A stretch of 16,487 nucleotides of DNA from Gyrodactylus bullatarudis (lineage: Eukaryota; Platyhelminthes; Monogenea; Gyrodactylidea; Gyrodactylidae), in NCBI GenBank assembly GCA_012064415.1, contig SSNU01000281.1, forward strand, positions 8,326 through 24,812, read 5' to 3'. Of this stretch, positions 9,936-16,487 are shown piece after piece. The position numbers were made by a program, and so were the translations under genes. The number at the start of each line of letters is the position of its first letter. Position 1 is the first letter of the stretch. Under the pieces are notes generated by a model, which saw only the letters and a program-made list of their open reading frames with translations, was not told the origin of the DNA and did not search any database.

Positions 9936-10278
9936 TGAAACCACTGAAATTCGACAAAAGCTTCAGGATAACCATCTGACATTAGAAGTTCTTTCAGGAT
10001 CAATCTGTCTTTACTTTTGTTGGCTTCCGAAGATAATCTTTCGATTTTCAAAAATTCGTTTCTTACTAGACTTTTCTTCTGGCAAGCTGGACTGAAACTC
10101 AGGAAAGGCATAAAATGAGAAGGAACTGACTTTTTCCTATATATACTCGTCTGTGCAATTTCACTACTTTTTGTGACCAGAACATCTAGGAAATTTAGTG
10201 ACATATTTTTCTCATCTTCCTTAGTAAATTCAATATTTGGATGCATTGAATTTAGATTTGAAAGGATTGAATTAACGT
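9914..10278 (-). pseudogene. Penelope-like reverse transcriptase, C-terminal fragment (lineage 1)
   Basis: On the minus strand the open frame runs from 10,278. It reads ILSNLNSMHPNIEFTKEDE, then LNFLDVLVTK, SIYRKKSVPSHFMPF, FSPACQKKSLVRNEFLKIER and LKELLMSDGYPEAFVEF. This is the order of the thumb-side end of Penelope reverse transcriptases: H-P-N-I-x-F-T, L-P-F-L-D-V-L-V, S-V-Y-R-K, a F-x-S-x-x-P block, S-L-V-R, and N-G-Y-P followed by F. The element copies its RNA into DNA using a nicked chromosomal end. The fragment begins abruptly at 10,278, exactly where Tc1 similarity on the other strand starts, and ends near 9,935. It lacks the palm with Y-x-D-D. Confidence 0.8.
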
Positions 10279-10536
10279 CTTTGGCCTGATGGACTCTCGT
10301 TTTGTTGGATAGACAAATCTCTACCCAAACCTAAAATGACAAAGCGAGGATTTGGTGGAGGCAGTGTCATGGTATGGGGGTACATCACAAAAGAAGGAAC
10401 TGGTAACCTTGTTTTCATAGAAGAAAGATTCAATTCAAAAATATATCAACAACTTCTAGGATTCCTATGAAAAATCCCATGAAAAGAGGATTTTGACACG
10501 AAAAGTATACGAGAACGGGAAAATATTTCTAGACAG
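10279..10536 (+). pseudogene. Tc1-like transposase, middle part between first and second Asp
   Basis: The frame from 10,279 reads LWPDGLSFCWIDKSLPKP, then MTKRGFGGGSVMVWGYITKE and GNLVFIEERFNSKIYQQLL, ending at a TGA at 10,468. A shifted frame continues with KRILTRKVYENGKIFLD to about 10,536. This matches the segment of Tc1 transposases after the first catalytic Asp (G-P-D-G, K-R-x-F-G-G-G-S-V-M-V-W-G, then F-I-x-G-x-x-N-x-x-x-Y) and stops just before QQDNAP. That motif and the rest of the protein lie on the opposite strand at 7,666-7,896. The sequence G|GTATGA at 10,537 resembles a splice donor. The start is a junction with Penelope sequence. Confidence 0.8.
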
Positions 10537-10735
10537 GTATGAATTAGTTGAAAAAAATATTTGAAAAGTGGAGATAAATTGTTATTAAATAGTTAATATT
10601 ATTGAAATTCTTTTAAAATCGATCCCGTAAAGATATATAAGGGTTTTTCTAAATAAGAAAGATTTTTCGGAATAAAAGGTGGTGGTAACATTTAATTTGT
10701 CGTCTTTACTAACCTTATCAGGGGTATACAAATAT

Positions 10736-10846
10736 GTATAACAACTGATAGTAAATTTAATTGTCTACAATCTGGTATAAATTTTTTTCATGATGACTTA
10801 TTATAATCGAGTATTGCTTAATTCGAGTGGTAAAATGTTGACCACT
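10736..10846 (-). repeat. Right Tc1-like terminal inverted repeat
   Basis: Read on the minus strand it begins AGTGGTCAACATTTTACC and aligns with the left end at 7,420-7,540. The base pair next to the outer end is TA on the plus strand (ACTG-TA), compatible with the TA target of Tc1/mariner elements. Confidence 0.7.
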
Positions 10847-11264
10847 GTACTAAGCTGTTAAATCGATCATGATTATATAACGCTTACTTTATCACTTAAA
10901 AGTTTAATCGAATGAATGTAAGGATGAATCACTTGTCTCAATAGTTTTCAACTTTATTCTACTTCTCTATTTTTTAACGTTTTATGACATAAAATTAAAG
11001 TAAAATAATGAAAACTTACTCTGACTAAAAAGTAAATTTTATTATCAAGTTTCCATAATTTATATTTTAAATTTCATTCTTACGCGACTTTTGAAGTAAA
11101 CGGTTTTAGAGCGTAACATTCAGAAGTATATACTCATTAAACTCAGGTTAACACTTACACGTTCTACAATTTAATTAGAACATATAAATAAAAACTCACT
11201 TTTCTACTACAAAACAGTTAAAATGAGAATACAAGAATTGAAAATATTAATATTTTAAAGAAAA
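10847..11264. other. AT-rich stretch without recognisable gene
   Basis: No coding motif, RNA gene or element end is recognisable between the Tc1-like right terminus and the next inverted-repeat element. Confidence 0.6.
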
Positions 11265-11359
11265 ATATATATGTTGTGCGCAATTTAGGAAGTTGTACAA
11301 TTCTGGAAGATTTCACTCTGTTCCTATTTTGGTCGACCAATTTAGGAATAATAATAATA

Positions 11360-11455
11360 ATTTTTTTGGTGTATGCTAATTTGACCTTTGCAATACATCA
11401 AAAAACATGGCCCACACATTTTCTCTTTCTCTCTGCACCCCCCACTTTCACACGC
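11360..11455 (+). repeat. Dispersed repeat copy (related to 7,985-8,105)
   Basis: It contains TTGGTGTATGCTAATTTGACC and GCAATACATCAAAAAACATG followed by a pyrimidine- and C-rich patch. The order is parallel to the copy inside the Tc1 nest. Here it lies within the 610-bp element. Confidence 0.6.
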
Positions 11456-11585
11456 AAATAAGGAAAACGACCCCCCTTTACATACTAGTACATTGAGTTG
11501 AATGAAAACATGTTTGTAGCATTGGAATTATTTATCATTACAATACAATGATCTTATGACACTTAAGATTGAGTAAATTCCATTC

Positions 11586-11783
11586 CTAGTTATTGACAAT
11601 TTTGACAACCTTAGAAAATTTGACCTTTTGATATGTAACTGATTTAGTATCAAAGTTTTCCGGGATTTTAATCTTTTTGATCATCTCAGAAGAGCTTTCA
11701 TTTAGAGGCTTGTTCTTCAATGAGATCGTAGAAGTTCTTCCTGTCATCCATTTTTGATTTTTAGATACCAAAATATTCTTCAT
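11586..11783 (-). CDS. 65-codon ORF inside the 610-bp element, unassigned
   Basis: An ATG-initiated frame on the minus strand encodes a Lys- and Ser-rich basic protein that includes KWMTGRTSTISLKNKP and ESSSEMIKKIKIPENF. No transposase, zinc-finger or DNA-binding motif is visible, and a stop precedes the ATG by a few codons. In AT-rich DNA a Lys/Asn/Ile-rich frame of this length can arise by chance. A captured host exon is the alternative. Kept at low confidence because it fills much of the interior of an otherwise non-coding element. Confidence 0.15.
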   Translation of the reverse strand: MKNILVSKNQKWMTGRTSTISLKNKPLNESSSEMIKKIKIPENFDTKSVTYQKVKFSKVVKIVNN

Positions 11784-11941
11784 TCTTATGTATTTGACTC
11801 AATAGGAGAAGACTTGTAGAGAGTGAAATCTTCCAGAATTGTGCAACTTCCTAAATTGGGTACAACATATATATCCTTCAATCCTACAAAGTATAATTTC
11901 TTTGTCATTTATATTATGAAAGCTTACACGTTGCTCCCTAT

Positions 11942-11965
11942 ATCATCATCATCATCATCATCATC
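11942..11965. repeat. (ATC)8 microsatellite
   Basis: Eight perfect ATC units in a row. No coding frame around it is supported. Confidence 0.97.
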
Positions 11966-12072
11966 CAACTAGATTTTTTCTTACATTTGCTGTCTTTTTT
12001 CTAAATACGAAATATAGATCGTTATTCAAGATTAATTATCATTCAATCAACAGCTTATATTACCTCAATTAG

Positions 12073-12530
12073 CTGAGAGTCAAAACTTATTTTCTTGGAA
12101 AATTTTTCTACTCCCCTGAACTTCGGCTCTTACTATTCATGCTCCCACATTTTGATTATAGAGCTTCTCTTCTCTGCAATCTTCCGATAGATACCATAAA
12201 GAAAACCAAACGCCTTCAATTTCAATTTCTACGCGCATACTTCAGGCCTTACTCATTTAAAGAGCTTCTGGAAATGGCTAATCTACATCCCATCTGGCTT
12301 CGAAGAATCGCCTCATTTGTTGCTCTTTACCAGAAAATTTCAAAACAGAATGATCAATCTGCGATCCTTAAGAGGATTCACAGTCCTTCTCACTACCCTT
12401 CATCCTCTGAGGCACAGATTTCAAGTTATCTTCGATCCATTTGGAAACCAGAATATCAAACAGATTGTATCCTTTATTTTCAATTTTGTACCAGATAACC
12501 ATGATTATTTTACACTTTTTTAAATAAAAA
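12073..12530 (+). pseudogene. Non-LTR retrotransposon (LINE) 3' end, truncated
   Basis: The open frame 12,073-12,498 reads VKTYFLGKFFYSPELRLLLF, then MLPHFDYRASLLCNLPIDTI, KKTKRLQFQFLRAYF and SFKELLEMANLHPIWLRR. This follows the pattern downstream of the reverse transcriptase in many LINEs: K-x-x-L-x-L-x-x-S-L-I-x-P-H-F-D-Y, then K-L-Q-R-x-Q-N-x-x-L-R, then a segment ending W-L-x-I-x-x-R. The thumb/C-terminal region therefore survives, while the endonuclease and palm (with F-A-D-D) are missing, as in typical 5' truncation. AT-rich sequence with an AATAAA signal follows the stop at about 12,523. A clade cannot be assigned with confidence. A stop just upstream of 12,073 shows decay. Confidence 0.7.
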
Positions 12531-12617
12531 TCTTAAATATATATATGAAAATATAATTATATATATCAGACCAATATTTAGAAAAAATGTATTTCGCGAA
12601 TAAATTGTCTGACTTAC

Positions 12618-12759
12618 CAGGCGAACAGTTCCGTCAGAGCCCTTTAATAAAGAAAACAAGAATTAAATAATTTAATTTCTATATTATAAATTATTTTGGA
12701 TACAAATATTTGTTGTTAAATATTAATACTTTATCTTACCTTCTTACGGACGAATTTAT
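12618..12759 (-). CDS. Two candidate micro-exons (20 and 24 nt) of an unassigned gene
   Basis: On the minus strand, an acceptor ATATTTTTCAG is followed by 20 nt (12,759-12,740) and a donor GTAAGA. After a 98-nt AT-rich intron ending TTTTCTTTATTAAAG come 24 nt (12,641-12,618) and a donor GTAAGT. Joined, they give one open reading KFVRKKGSDGTVRL, preceded by a codon ending in AT. The 24-nt exon is about 63% GC in a roughly 30% GC setting. GSDGTVRL recalls WD40 strands and Calx-beta repeats, and VRKKxDGxxRL recalls gypsy reverse transcriptases; none is supported well enough to choose. No further exon was found nearby. Short exons between good signals can occur by chance, so this stays a candidate. 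Confidence 0.3.
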
Positions 12760-12805
12760 CTGAAAAATATTTTAATGTATAGAATAAAACAGACTTTTCA
12801 GGAAG

Positions 12806-12841
12806 GTGCAAAGTTTTCGAAGATTGATTACAGCTTTGCAC
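12806..12841. repeat. Small hairpin, GTGCAAAG stem
   Basis: GTGCAAAG at 12,806-12,813 pairs with CTTTGCAC at 12,834-12,841 over a 20-base loop. Nothing else is recognised between 12,760 and 13,032. Confidence 0.5.
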
Positions 12842-13032
12842 TTGAAGAATTATTCTACATTTGTAGGTATAGAAGAATGGGTTTTTATTTACTAAATATA
12901 CATTTCTTTATGGTTCATCAGTAGTGACACATAAATAATGATATCAGTTTTAAATTCAATGAAAATAGTATTTTGAAAGAAGTATAGTAAAAGTTGAACA
13001 TTTAAGAATATAATGTGAGCTGAAAAAACTCT

Positions 13033-13284
13033 TCAATAGCTAAGGTGAACAAGCTCACATAGGCCAGGGTAATTGAAGGTTATAGGAATAGTTATTCCGA
13101 ACACACAGATGTGGCTTAAATTGGTTGACGAAGAATTTTTCCTTCGCCCACAAATCGTGCTTTCATCACCCGCATTTTTATACAAAATTAGGAAATTAGA
13201 AACTGAAGCTTCATGGTTCTCCTGTTTGATACGTCTCGTCACCGCTGTATCCGTCTTGAGGTGATCGTTAGATCTAGTTGACAA
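13033..13284 (-). CDS. Unassigned 83-codon ORF (copy B of an unknown domain)
   Basis: The minus-strand frame contains HLKTDTAVTRRIKQENHEA, SVSNFLILYKNAGDEST and SHICVFGITIPITF. The frame at 1-251 shows the same skeleton: KTDT, SNFxILY, ES, then T, G, T-x-L and CV at matching intervals with a short gap. Shared residues use different synonymous codons (for example Ser TCC/TCT, Leu CTC/TTG, Ser TCC/AGC, Tyr TAC/TAT), the mark of a protein-coding past. The opposite strand is also open (13,073-13,264) and shares a weaker match, but the minus frame fits better. The local base composition is richer in G+C than the flanks. Family, start and splice limits are unknown; it may be an old element or a duplicated exon. 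Confidence 0.35.
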   Translation of the reverse strand: MSTRSNDHLKTDTAVTRRIKQENHEASVSNFLILYKNAGDESTICGRRKNSSSTNLSHICVFGITIPITFNYPGLCELVHLSY

Positions 13285-13404
13285 TTTCTGGTTAATGTTC
13301 AGATTTGGAACGCAGGCTTTTTAATATGAATTAATTCTATAAATATTTACAAATAGCTTCGAGAATTTTTTTATTAAGAGTTAATCGATATTAAAATTGG
13401 CTGA

Positions 13405-13552
13405 CATAAGTTGCCTTATTTCCTCGAAAATATGCTGAGGTTGATGCTGGGGTTAAGAACAAGCGAAGTTTTTCGTGAATAAAGCTTTATTTTCGTCGGT
13501 TTTCTTCGGACCAAACACAAACTTGTTATATTTATATATATGAACAAAAAAG
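13405..13552 (-). repeat. LTR-like dispersed repeat, copy 1
   Basis: It shares with 16,317-16,478 the blocks AGTTGCCT.ATTTCCTC, GTTAAGAAC, GTGAATAAAGCTTTATTTTC, GTCGGTT.TCTTC and GACCAAACAC, and a TATA-rich end. Read on the minus strand, a TATATAAATATA box is followed some 30 bp later by a transcribed-looking stretch with AATAAA and an end near TTCTTAA, the layout of a long terminal repeat plus leader. The AATAAAGCTTTATT core is palindromic, so orientation is inferred. A short stretch (13,285-13,404) to its left holds nothing recognisable. Confidence 0.65.
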
Positions 13553-13791
13553 AAGAGGGAAACAGGGGAAAAAACACCAGAGATATGAATCTTGAAAATT
13601 GTGACAAGCATCTATCGCAACATTCAAGGCGTTCAAAGATATTTATTGTTGATTAATTTTAATAAAGATTCTATTATTAACTATTTAAATCTCCATCAAG
13701 TTGGATTCACTGGATATAGTAATAACCAGTGACCACACTTTGCTAGTAGGTTTAATGTCTAAAAACACTGTAATTTCTACATTGTGCTTAT

Positions 13792-14118
13792 TTACAAATT
13801 AACCGGTTGTCTTCTTACAGCATTACTGAAACCATCAACTTTAAAATTGAGTTTCATGGAAATGGTCGTCTTCTCTCCTTCATCTCTGTCGACCATTTTA
13901 TCAACATCATCAGAAATATTGATGAATTTGTCAACAAATATGTTGGGATAATCATTCTCGTTTAAAAATAACTTTAACTCTTCTATTTCTTTTGACCATT
14001 CCTCTGGACTAGCAATCCTTCTTAGCCTCTTTCCTAGACCAATTACAAAGCCAACATTATGAGATAGAGGACTGGAACTGGCAAAATTGAGGTATTTCCC
14101 AATGAAGATTAATTTGTG
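13792..14118 (-). pseudogene. Penelope-like reverse transcriptase, C-terminal fragment (lineage 2)
   Basis: A minus-strand frame of 108 codons without an ATG start reads GKYLNFASSSPLSHNVGFVI, then GLGKRLRRIASPEEWSKEI, LFLNENDYPNIFVDKFIN and LNFKVDGFSNAVRRQPVNL, and then stops. Penelope-like reverse transcriptases have the same succession at their end: G-R-Y-L-N-F-x-S-x-H-P, a L-x-x-R helix, then L-x-x-N-x-Y-P-x-x-F-I, and a G-x-S-x-x-I-R-R motif before the linker to the GIY-YIG nuclease. No nuclease follows. An in-frame stop lies at 14,119-14,121. The sequence differs enough from the fragment at 9,914-10,278 to represent another lineage or a much older copy. Confidence 0.7.
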
Positions 14119-14879
14119 TTATTTAAGTTTAGTTTCTTCTTTGTGAATTATTGATAGGCTGAATTTTAATAAGTGCAGTGAGGCTATATTACTCCATCAA
14201 TGGGCTTTTGGATATATAGATTTATGTTGCAAAATATTCCTAATTTAGATAATGTTATAAAAACCATATAATCATAATAAATCATAAAATTGAAAAAAAT
14301 TCTTACTTCTGTATCTAATGCTTGTTATATCTGGAGAATTCATGATTTAATTTCTATTTGAAGTAGAAAATCATTTTTATGCATAAAATTCTTCTGGGTG
14401 TTCTCCTCTTGTTTACGTGAAATATCAAAGAATCTAATTCAACGTAATGCTAATACATACATTGTTCTTTAAATTACTGCACCTATATTGAACAATTACA
14501 CACATGATAACACCAGATAGGGATTTATTTCATGAACGAATGTCTTTTATACCTCTCTGCGCCAATAATATTAACCAATTAGGGTGTAGAAAGGTTCAAC
14601 CAATCATATTCAAGTTGTGGGTGATGGTAAAATTTGGAGATTAAACATAATATTTAGCCATTATTTATACTCCAAAATGAACTCTATATAATATTTTTAC
14701 ATCATTAGATTTAATATTTTTTTCTATTTTAGAATGCAATAGAAAATATTCTTGTATCACTTTCTATAGTGAAGATACTGTATCTCCGTTAGTTGAACTA
14801 GTTGTCAAATAAAAATAGCACTGTTGGATAGAGAAGAAAATTTTATGTATCTTGTCAGGTTTTTAATTTTTTTATGAGG
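14119..14879. other. AT-rich stretch without recognisable gene
   Basis: No coding motif or RNA gene is recognised. A 24-nt segment near 14,305-14,330 is bounded by AG and GTAAG on the minus strand but lacks any supporting context. Confidence 0.55.
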
Positions 14880-15217
14880 AAATCTTATTGAGTTATTCGA
14901 AAATGAAAATCATCCAAGATTTTAAATAAAATCAATAATGATTCAACCCATGCCATCTTCAAATCGAAAAAAAAAGAATGGAAAGGAAGACCCCCCATAT
15001 AAATGTGAGAGAGACTAGATTAAAATAAACAATGCAAGAATATCAGATCCCCCAGTTTATTTTCAAATGCTTTTTTACCACATTACAAGACTTACATAGG
15101 GTAGTGTAGCTTTTGTACCCAGACAGATTTTCTAGGGTCCACACTTGCTGACTTGTGAGTGATAGGTGTTATTCAATACATTAGGCTGTTCCTACATTTT
15201 CTAACTATGACACGATT
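14880..15217 (+). repeat. Left arm of the foldback element
   Basis: It begins AAATCTTATTGAGTTATTCG and ends with TAACTATGACACGATT. The first 308 bp match the right arm with four substitutions and no gaps. It includes a run of nine A and a run of six C, both equal in length to the runs in the other arm. Confidence 0.95.
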
Positions 15218-15371
15218 CATTAGAAGAAAGTAAGTAAATTTTATAATTGAAAATTTAATTCATAATTATAAACAAAATACATCAGTTGCTGTATTTCGTT
15301 CAGCATCCCCAACTTTCCATTCATTCTTAAAAAGTTAAATAATTTCTTTGAAATAGAATAAATAAGATTTA

Positions 15372-15872
15372 TATTTTCTATTTCTTGGGCTTCTTTGTCG
15401 GTAAATTCCACGTTGGCAAAGCAATTAACAATTACTCTTTCGTCGACATCCTCCCATGCCTACTTGGCAATAAATAAGCATTCGCGTAAATTAATCCTCC
15501 CTTTCTATATCTTTGATCTGAATTCGATTCATCATAATTTTCACATTCATCAATCTTCTATTATTACATTTGAAAGACCTGATGATTCCTGTGTCTAGTG
15601 GTTGACAGGCCGAGGTACAATTCGGAGGAGGATAATGCATCTTAAAAATGAAATTAAATCCTTACTTTAATATTGGAAAAAGTTGGATCTTCTTCTCTGA
15701 GTACAGGAGATGATGCATTATCCATGAAAAGTATTATTTTTCTTCTTTCCTGGATTAGTTCTTGGTTCCATTGGGTTAGATAATCTATGAATAAATCTTG
15801 GGTCATCCATCCCTTTTTGGACGATTTGAATTTTAGAAATTTTACATCATTATCTTCAAAACACCGTGGCAG
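15372..15872 (-). pseudogene. Tigger/pogo transposase remnant (DDE_1), catalytic core C-terminal half
   Basis: The minus strand from 15,872 encodes 69 codons: LPRCFEDNDV, KSSKKGWMTQDLFIDYLTQW, ERRKIILFMDNASSP and DPTFSNIK. After a 25-nt interruption it continues MHYPPPNCTSACQPLDTGII, RSFKCNNRRLMNVKI. ILFMDNASSP holds the second catalytic Asp (family L-L-x-D-N-x-x-x-H) and QPLDTG the third, about 33 residues apart when the interruption is skipped, within the range of DDxD pogo enzymes. A frameshift near 15,500 leads to INLRECLFIAK, a TAG stop at 15,460-15,462, and AWEDVDERVIVNCFANVEF. The first Asp and the DNA-binding N-terminus are missing, so the enzyme is dead. Confidence 0.85.
15641..15665 (-). 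other. 25-nt GT-AG segment interrupting the Tigger frame
   Basis: On the minus strand the segment starts GTAAGG and ends TTTTTAAG. It contains an in-frame TAA and is not a multiple of three. Its removal joins SNIK directly to MHYPPPNCTS, which fits the family pattern S-N-I-K-L-x-F-L-P-P-N-T-T-S with no gap. It is either an extremely short intron, a shrunken intron remnant, or a small insertion. Confidence 0.5.
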
Positions 15873-15901
15873 CTATAATATCTTGTTTTTGAAGTTAATT
15901 T

Positions 15902-16313
15902 AATCGTGTCATAGTTAGGGATTGTAGGAATATGTAGAGGATATCAAAGTAAGCATAAAATTAGGTCGATATTGATTGGCCACTAGCATGAAAGGATAGA
16001 CTGAAAGCCTAATATATTGAATAACACCTATCACTCACAAGTCAGCAAGTGTGGACCCTAGAAAATCTGTCTGGGTACAAAAGCCACACTACCCTATGTA
16101 AGTCTTGTAATGTGGTAAAAAAGCATTTGAAAATAAACTGGGGGATCTGATATTCTTGCATTGTTTATTTAAATCTAGTCTCTCTCACATTTATATGGGG
16201 GGTCTTCCTTTCCATTCTTTTTTTTTCGATTTGAATATGGCATGGGTTGAATCATTATTGATTTTATTTAAAATCTTGGATGATTTTCATTTTCGAATAA
16301 CTCAATAAGATTT
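15902..16313 (-). repeat. Right arm of the foldback element, with a 75-bp extra segment
   Basis: Inverted counterpart of the left arm. The outer 308 bp are nearly identical. The segment 15,931-16,005 has no partner on the left, and pairing continues at 15,902-15,930 through AATCGTGTCATAGTTAG. Confidence 0.95.
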
Positions 16314-16316
16314 TGA

Positions 16317-16478
16317 AGACAAGAGTTGCCTGATTTCCTCAAAAATATTTTGAGCCTACTGACTCGAAGTCATGCTAGTGTTAAGAACGAACGAAGGATT
16401 ATTGGTGAATAAAGCTTTATTTTCGTCGGTTCTCTTCAGACCAAACACCGACTTTAGATATATTTATATACATGCAAG
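16317..16478 (-). repeat. LTR-like dispersed repeat, copy 2, at the window edge
   Basis: Same family and orientation as 13,405-13,552. It starts within a few bases of the right foldback arm and is probably cut by the window end. On the minus strand it shows TATATAAATATATC, then AATAAA, then TTCTTAACA, compatible with an LTR 3' end. No primer-binding site or gag/pol sequence was recognised beside either copy. Confidence 0.65.
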
Positions 16479-16487
16479 ATTAAGGAA

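Larger units (their letters stand above)
7420..10846. mobile_element. Composite nest bounded by Tc1-like terminal inverted repeats
   Basis: Outward-facing inverted repeats of about 110-120 bp close this 3.4-kb region. Inside, from left to right, are a minus-strand Tc1 transposase C-terminal half, a plus-strand KRBA2/GIN-type integrase pseudogene, a plus-strand Penelope endonuclease end, a minus-strand Penelope reverse transcriptase piece, and a plus-strand Tc1 transposase middle. It is either one Tc1 element opened by insertions and an inversion, or two Tc1 copies of opposite orientation that now look like one. The Tc1 halves and both repeat ends appear to belong to the same family. All coding parts are broken. 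Confidence 0.55.
11265..11874. mobile_element. 610-bp inverted-repeat element (MITE-like), 55-bp ends
   Basis: The ends 11,265-11,319 and 11,820-11,874 are inverted copies with about three differences. They start ATATATATGTTGT and contain CAATTTAGGAAGTTG and ACAATTCTGGAAGATTTCAC. The interior holds a dispersed repeat segment (11,360-11,455) and a 65-codon minus-strand frame but no recognisable transposase, so it would depend on another element's enzyme. The terminal ATATAT makes a TA duplication impossible to confirm by eye. The superfamily is unassigned. Confidence 0.75.
14880..16313. mobile_element. 1.43-kb foldback element around a Tigger transposase remnant
   Basis: The outer arms 14,880-15,187 and 16,006-16,313 are exact inverted copies in length (308 bp each) and differ at only four positions by direct comparison, about 98.7% identity. 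Pairing then resumes inside (15,188-15,217 with 15,902-15,930) with more divergence, after a 75-bp segment present only on the right (15,931-16,005). The roughly 680-bp core carries a minus-strand pogo/Tigger transposase remnant. Tigger elements usually have ends of tens of bases, so the long arms are unusual. They may be two copies of another short repeat inserted in opposite directions, or a foldback end. Confidence 0.85.

Noticed and set aside
11942..11965. ATC repeat as a possible CRISPR or regulatory array
   Set aside because: Uniform 3-bp units without spacers; an ordinary microsatellite in eukaryotic DNA.
14305..14335. Minus-strand 24-nt segment between CTCCAG and GTAAG, another micro-exon candidate
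   Set aside because: No partner exon in frame nearby and no rise in GC content; short segments between such signals are common in AT-rich DNA.

Overview
This window is AT-rich, gene-poor eukaryotic nuclear DNA that is dominated by broken transposable elements. Bacterial and organellar origins are excluded by spliceosomal-type introns, Tc1/mariner, pogo/Tigger, Penelope-like and non-LTR fragments, and the absence of dense ORFs. The mix of KRBA2/GIN-type integrase, Tc1, Tigger, Penelope and LINE remnants in very AT-rich DNA fits an animal, probably an arthropod such as a crustacean. That placement is inference; no single-copy marker gene is present.

Layout. 1-250: a minus-strand open frame running off the left edge, not recognised, with a diverged relative at 13,033-13,284. 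526-780 and about 2,455-2,540: two scraps of a pogo/Tigger transposase C-terminus. 2,011-2,085: three 25-bp tandem units. 2,819-3,219: a long imperfect hairpin. 3,220-7,410: mostly featureless AT-rich sequence with a LINE-like 3' tail motif and a small hairpin. 7,420-10,846: a nested nest bounded by Tc1-like inverted repeats. It holds the C-terminal half of a Tc1 transposase (minus strand), a long KRBA2/GIN-type integrase pseudogene with a recognisable 67-nt intron (plus strand), two oppositely oriented Penelope pieces, and the middle of a Tc1 transposase (plus strand). 11,265-11,874: a 610-bp inverted-repeat element of MITE size. 12,073-12,530: the 3' end of a non-LTR retrotransposon. 12,618-12,759: two tiny minus-strand exon candidates with good splice signals, perhaps the only trace of a host gene besides the 1-250 frame. 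13,405-13,552 and 16,317-16,478: two directly repeated, LTR-like sequences. 13,792-14,118: a second, different Penelope reverse transcriptase fragment. 14,880-16,313: a 1.4-kb foldback structure with 308-bp arms differing at only four positions around a decayed Tigger transposase.

No gene here looks intact, so no operon or pathway can be described. The useful content is structural: complementary transposase halves on opposite strands, introns fossilised inside transposon genes, near-identical inverted arms around an older core, and two unassigned protein-like segments that show synonymous divergence.
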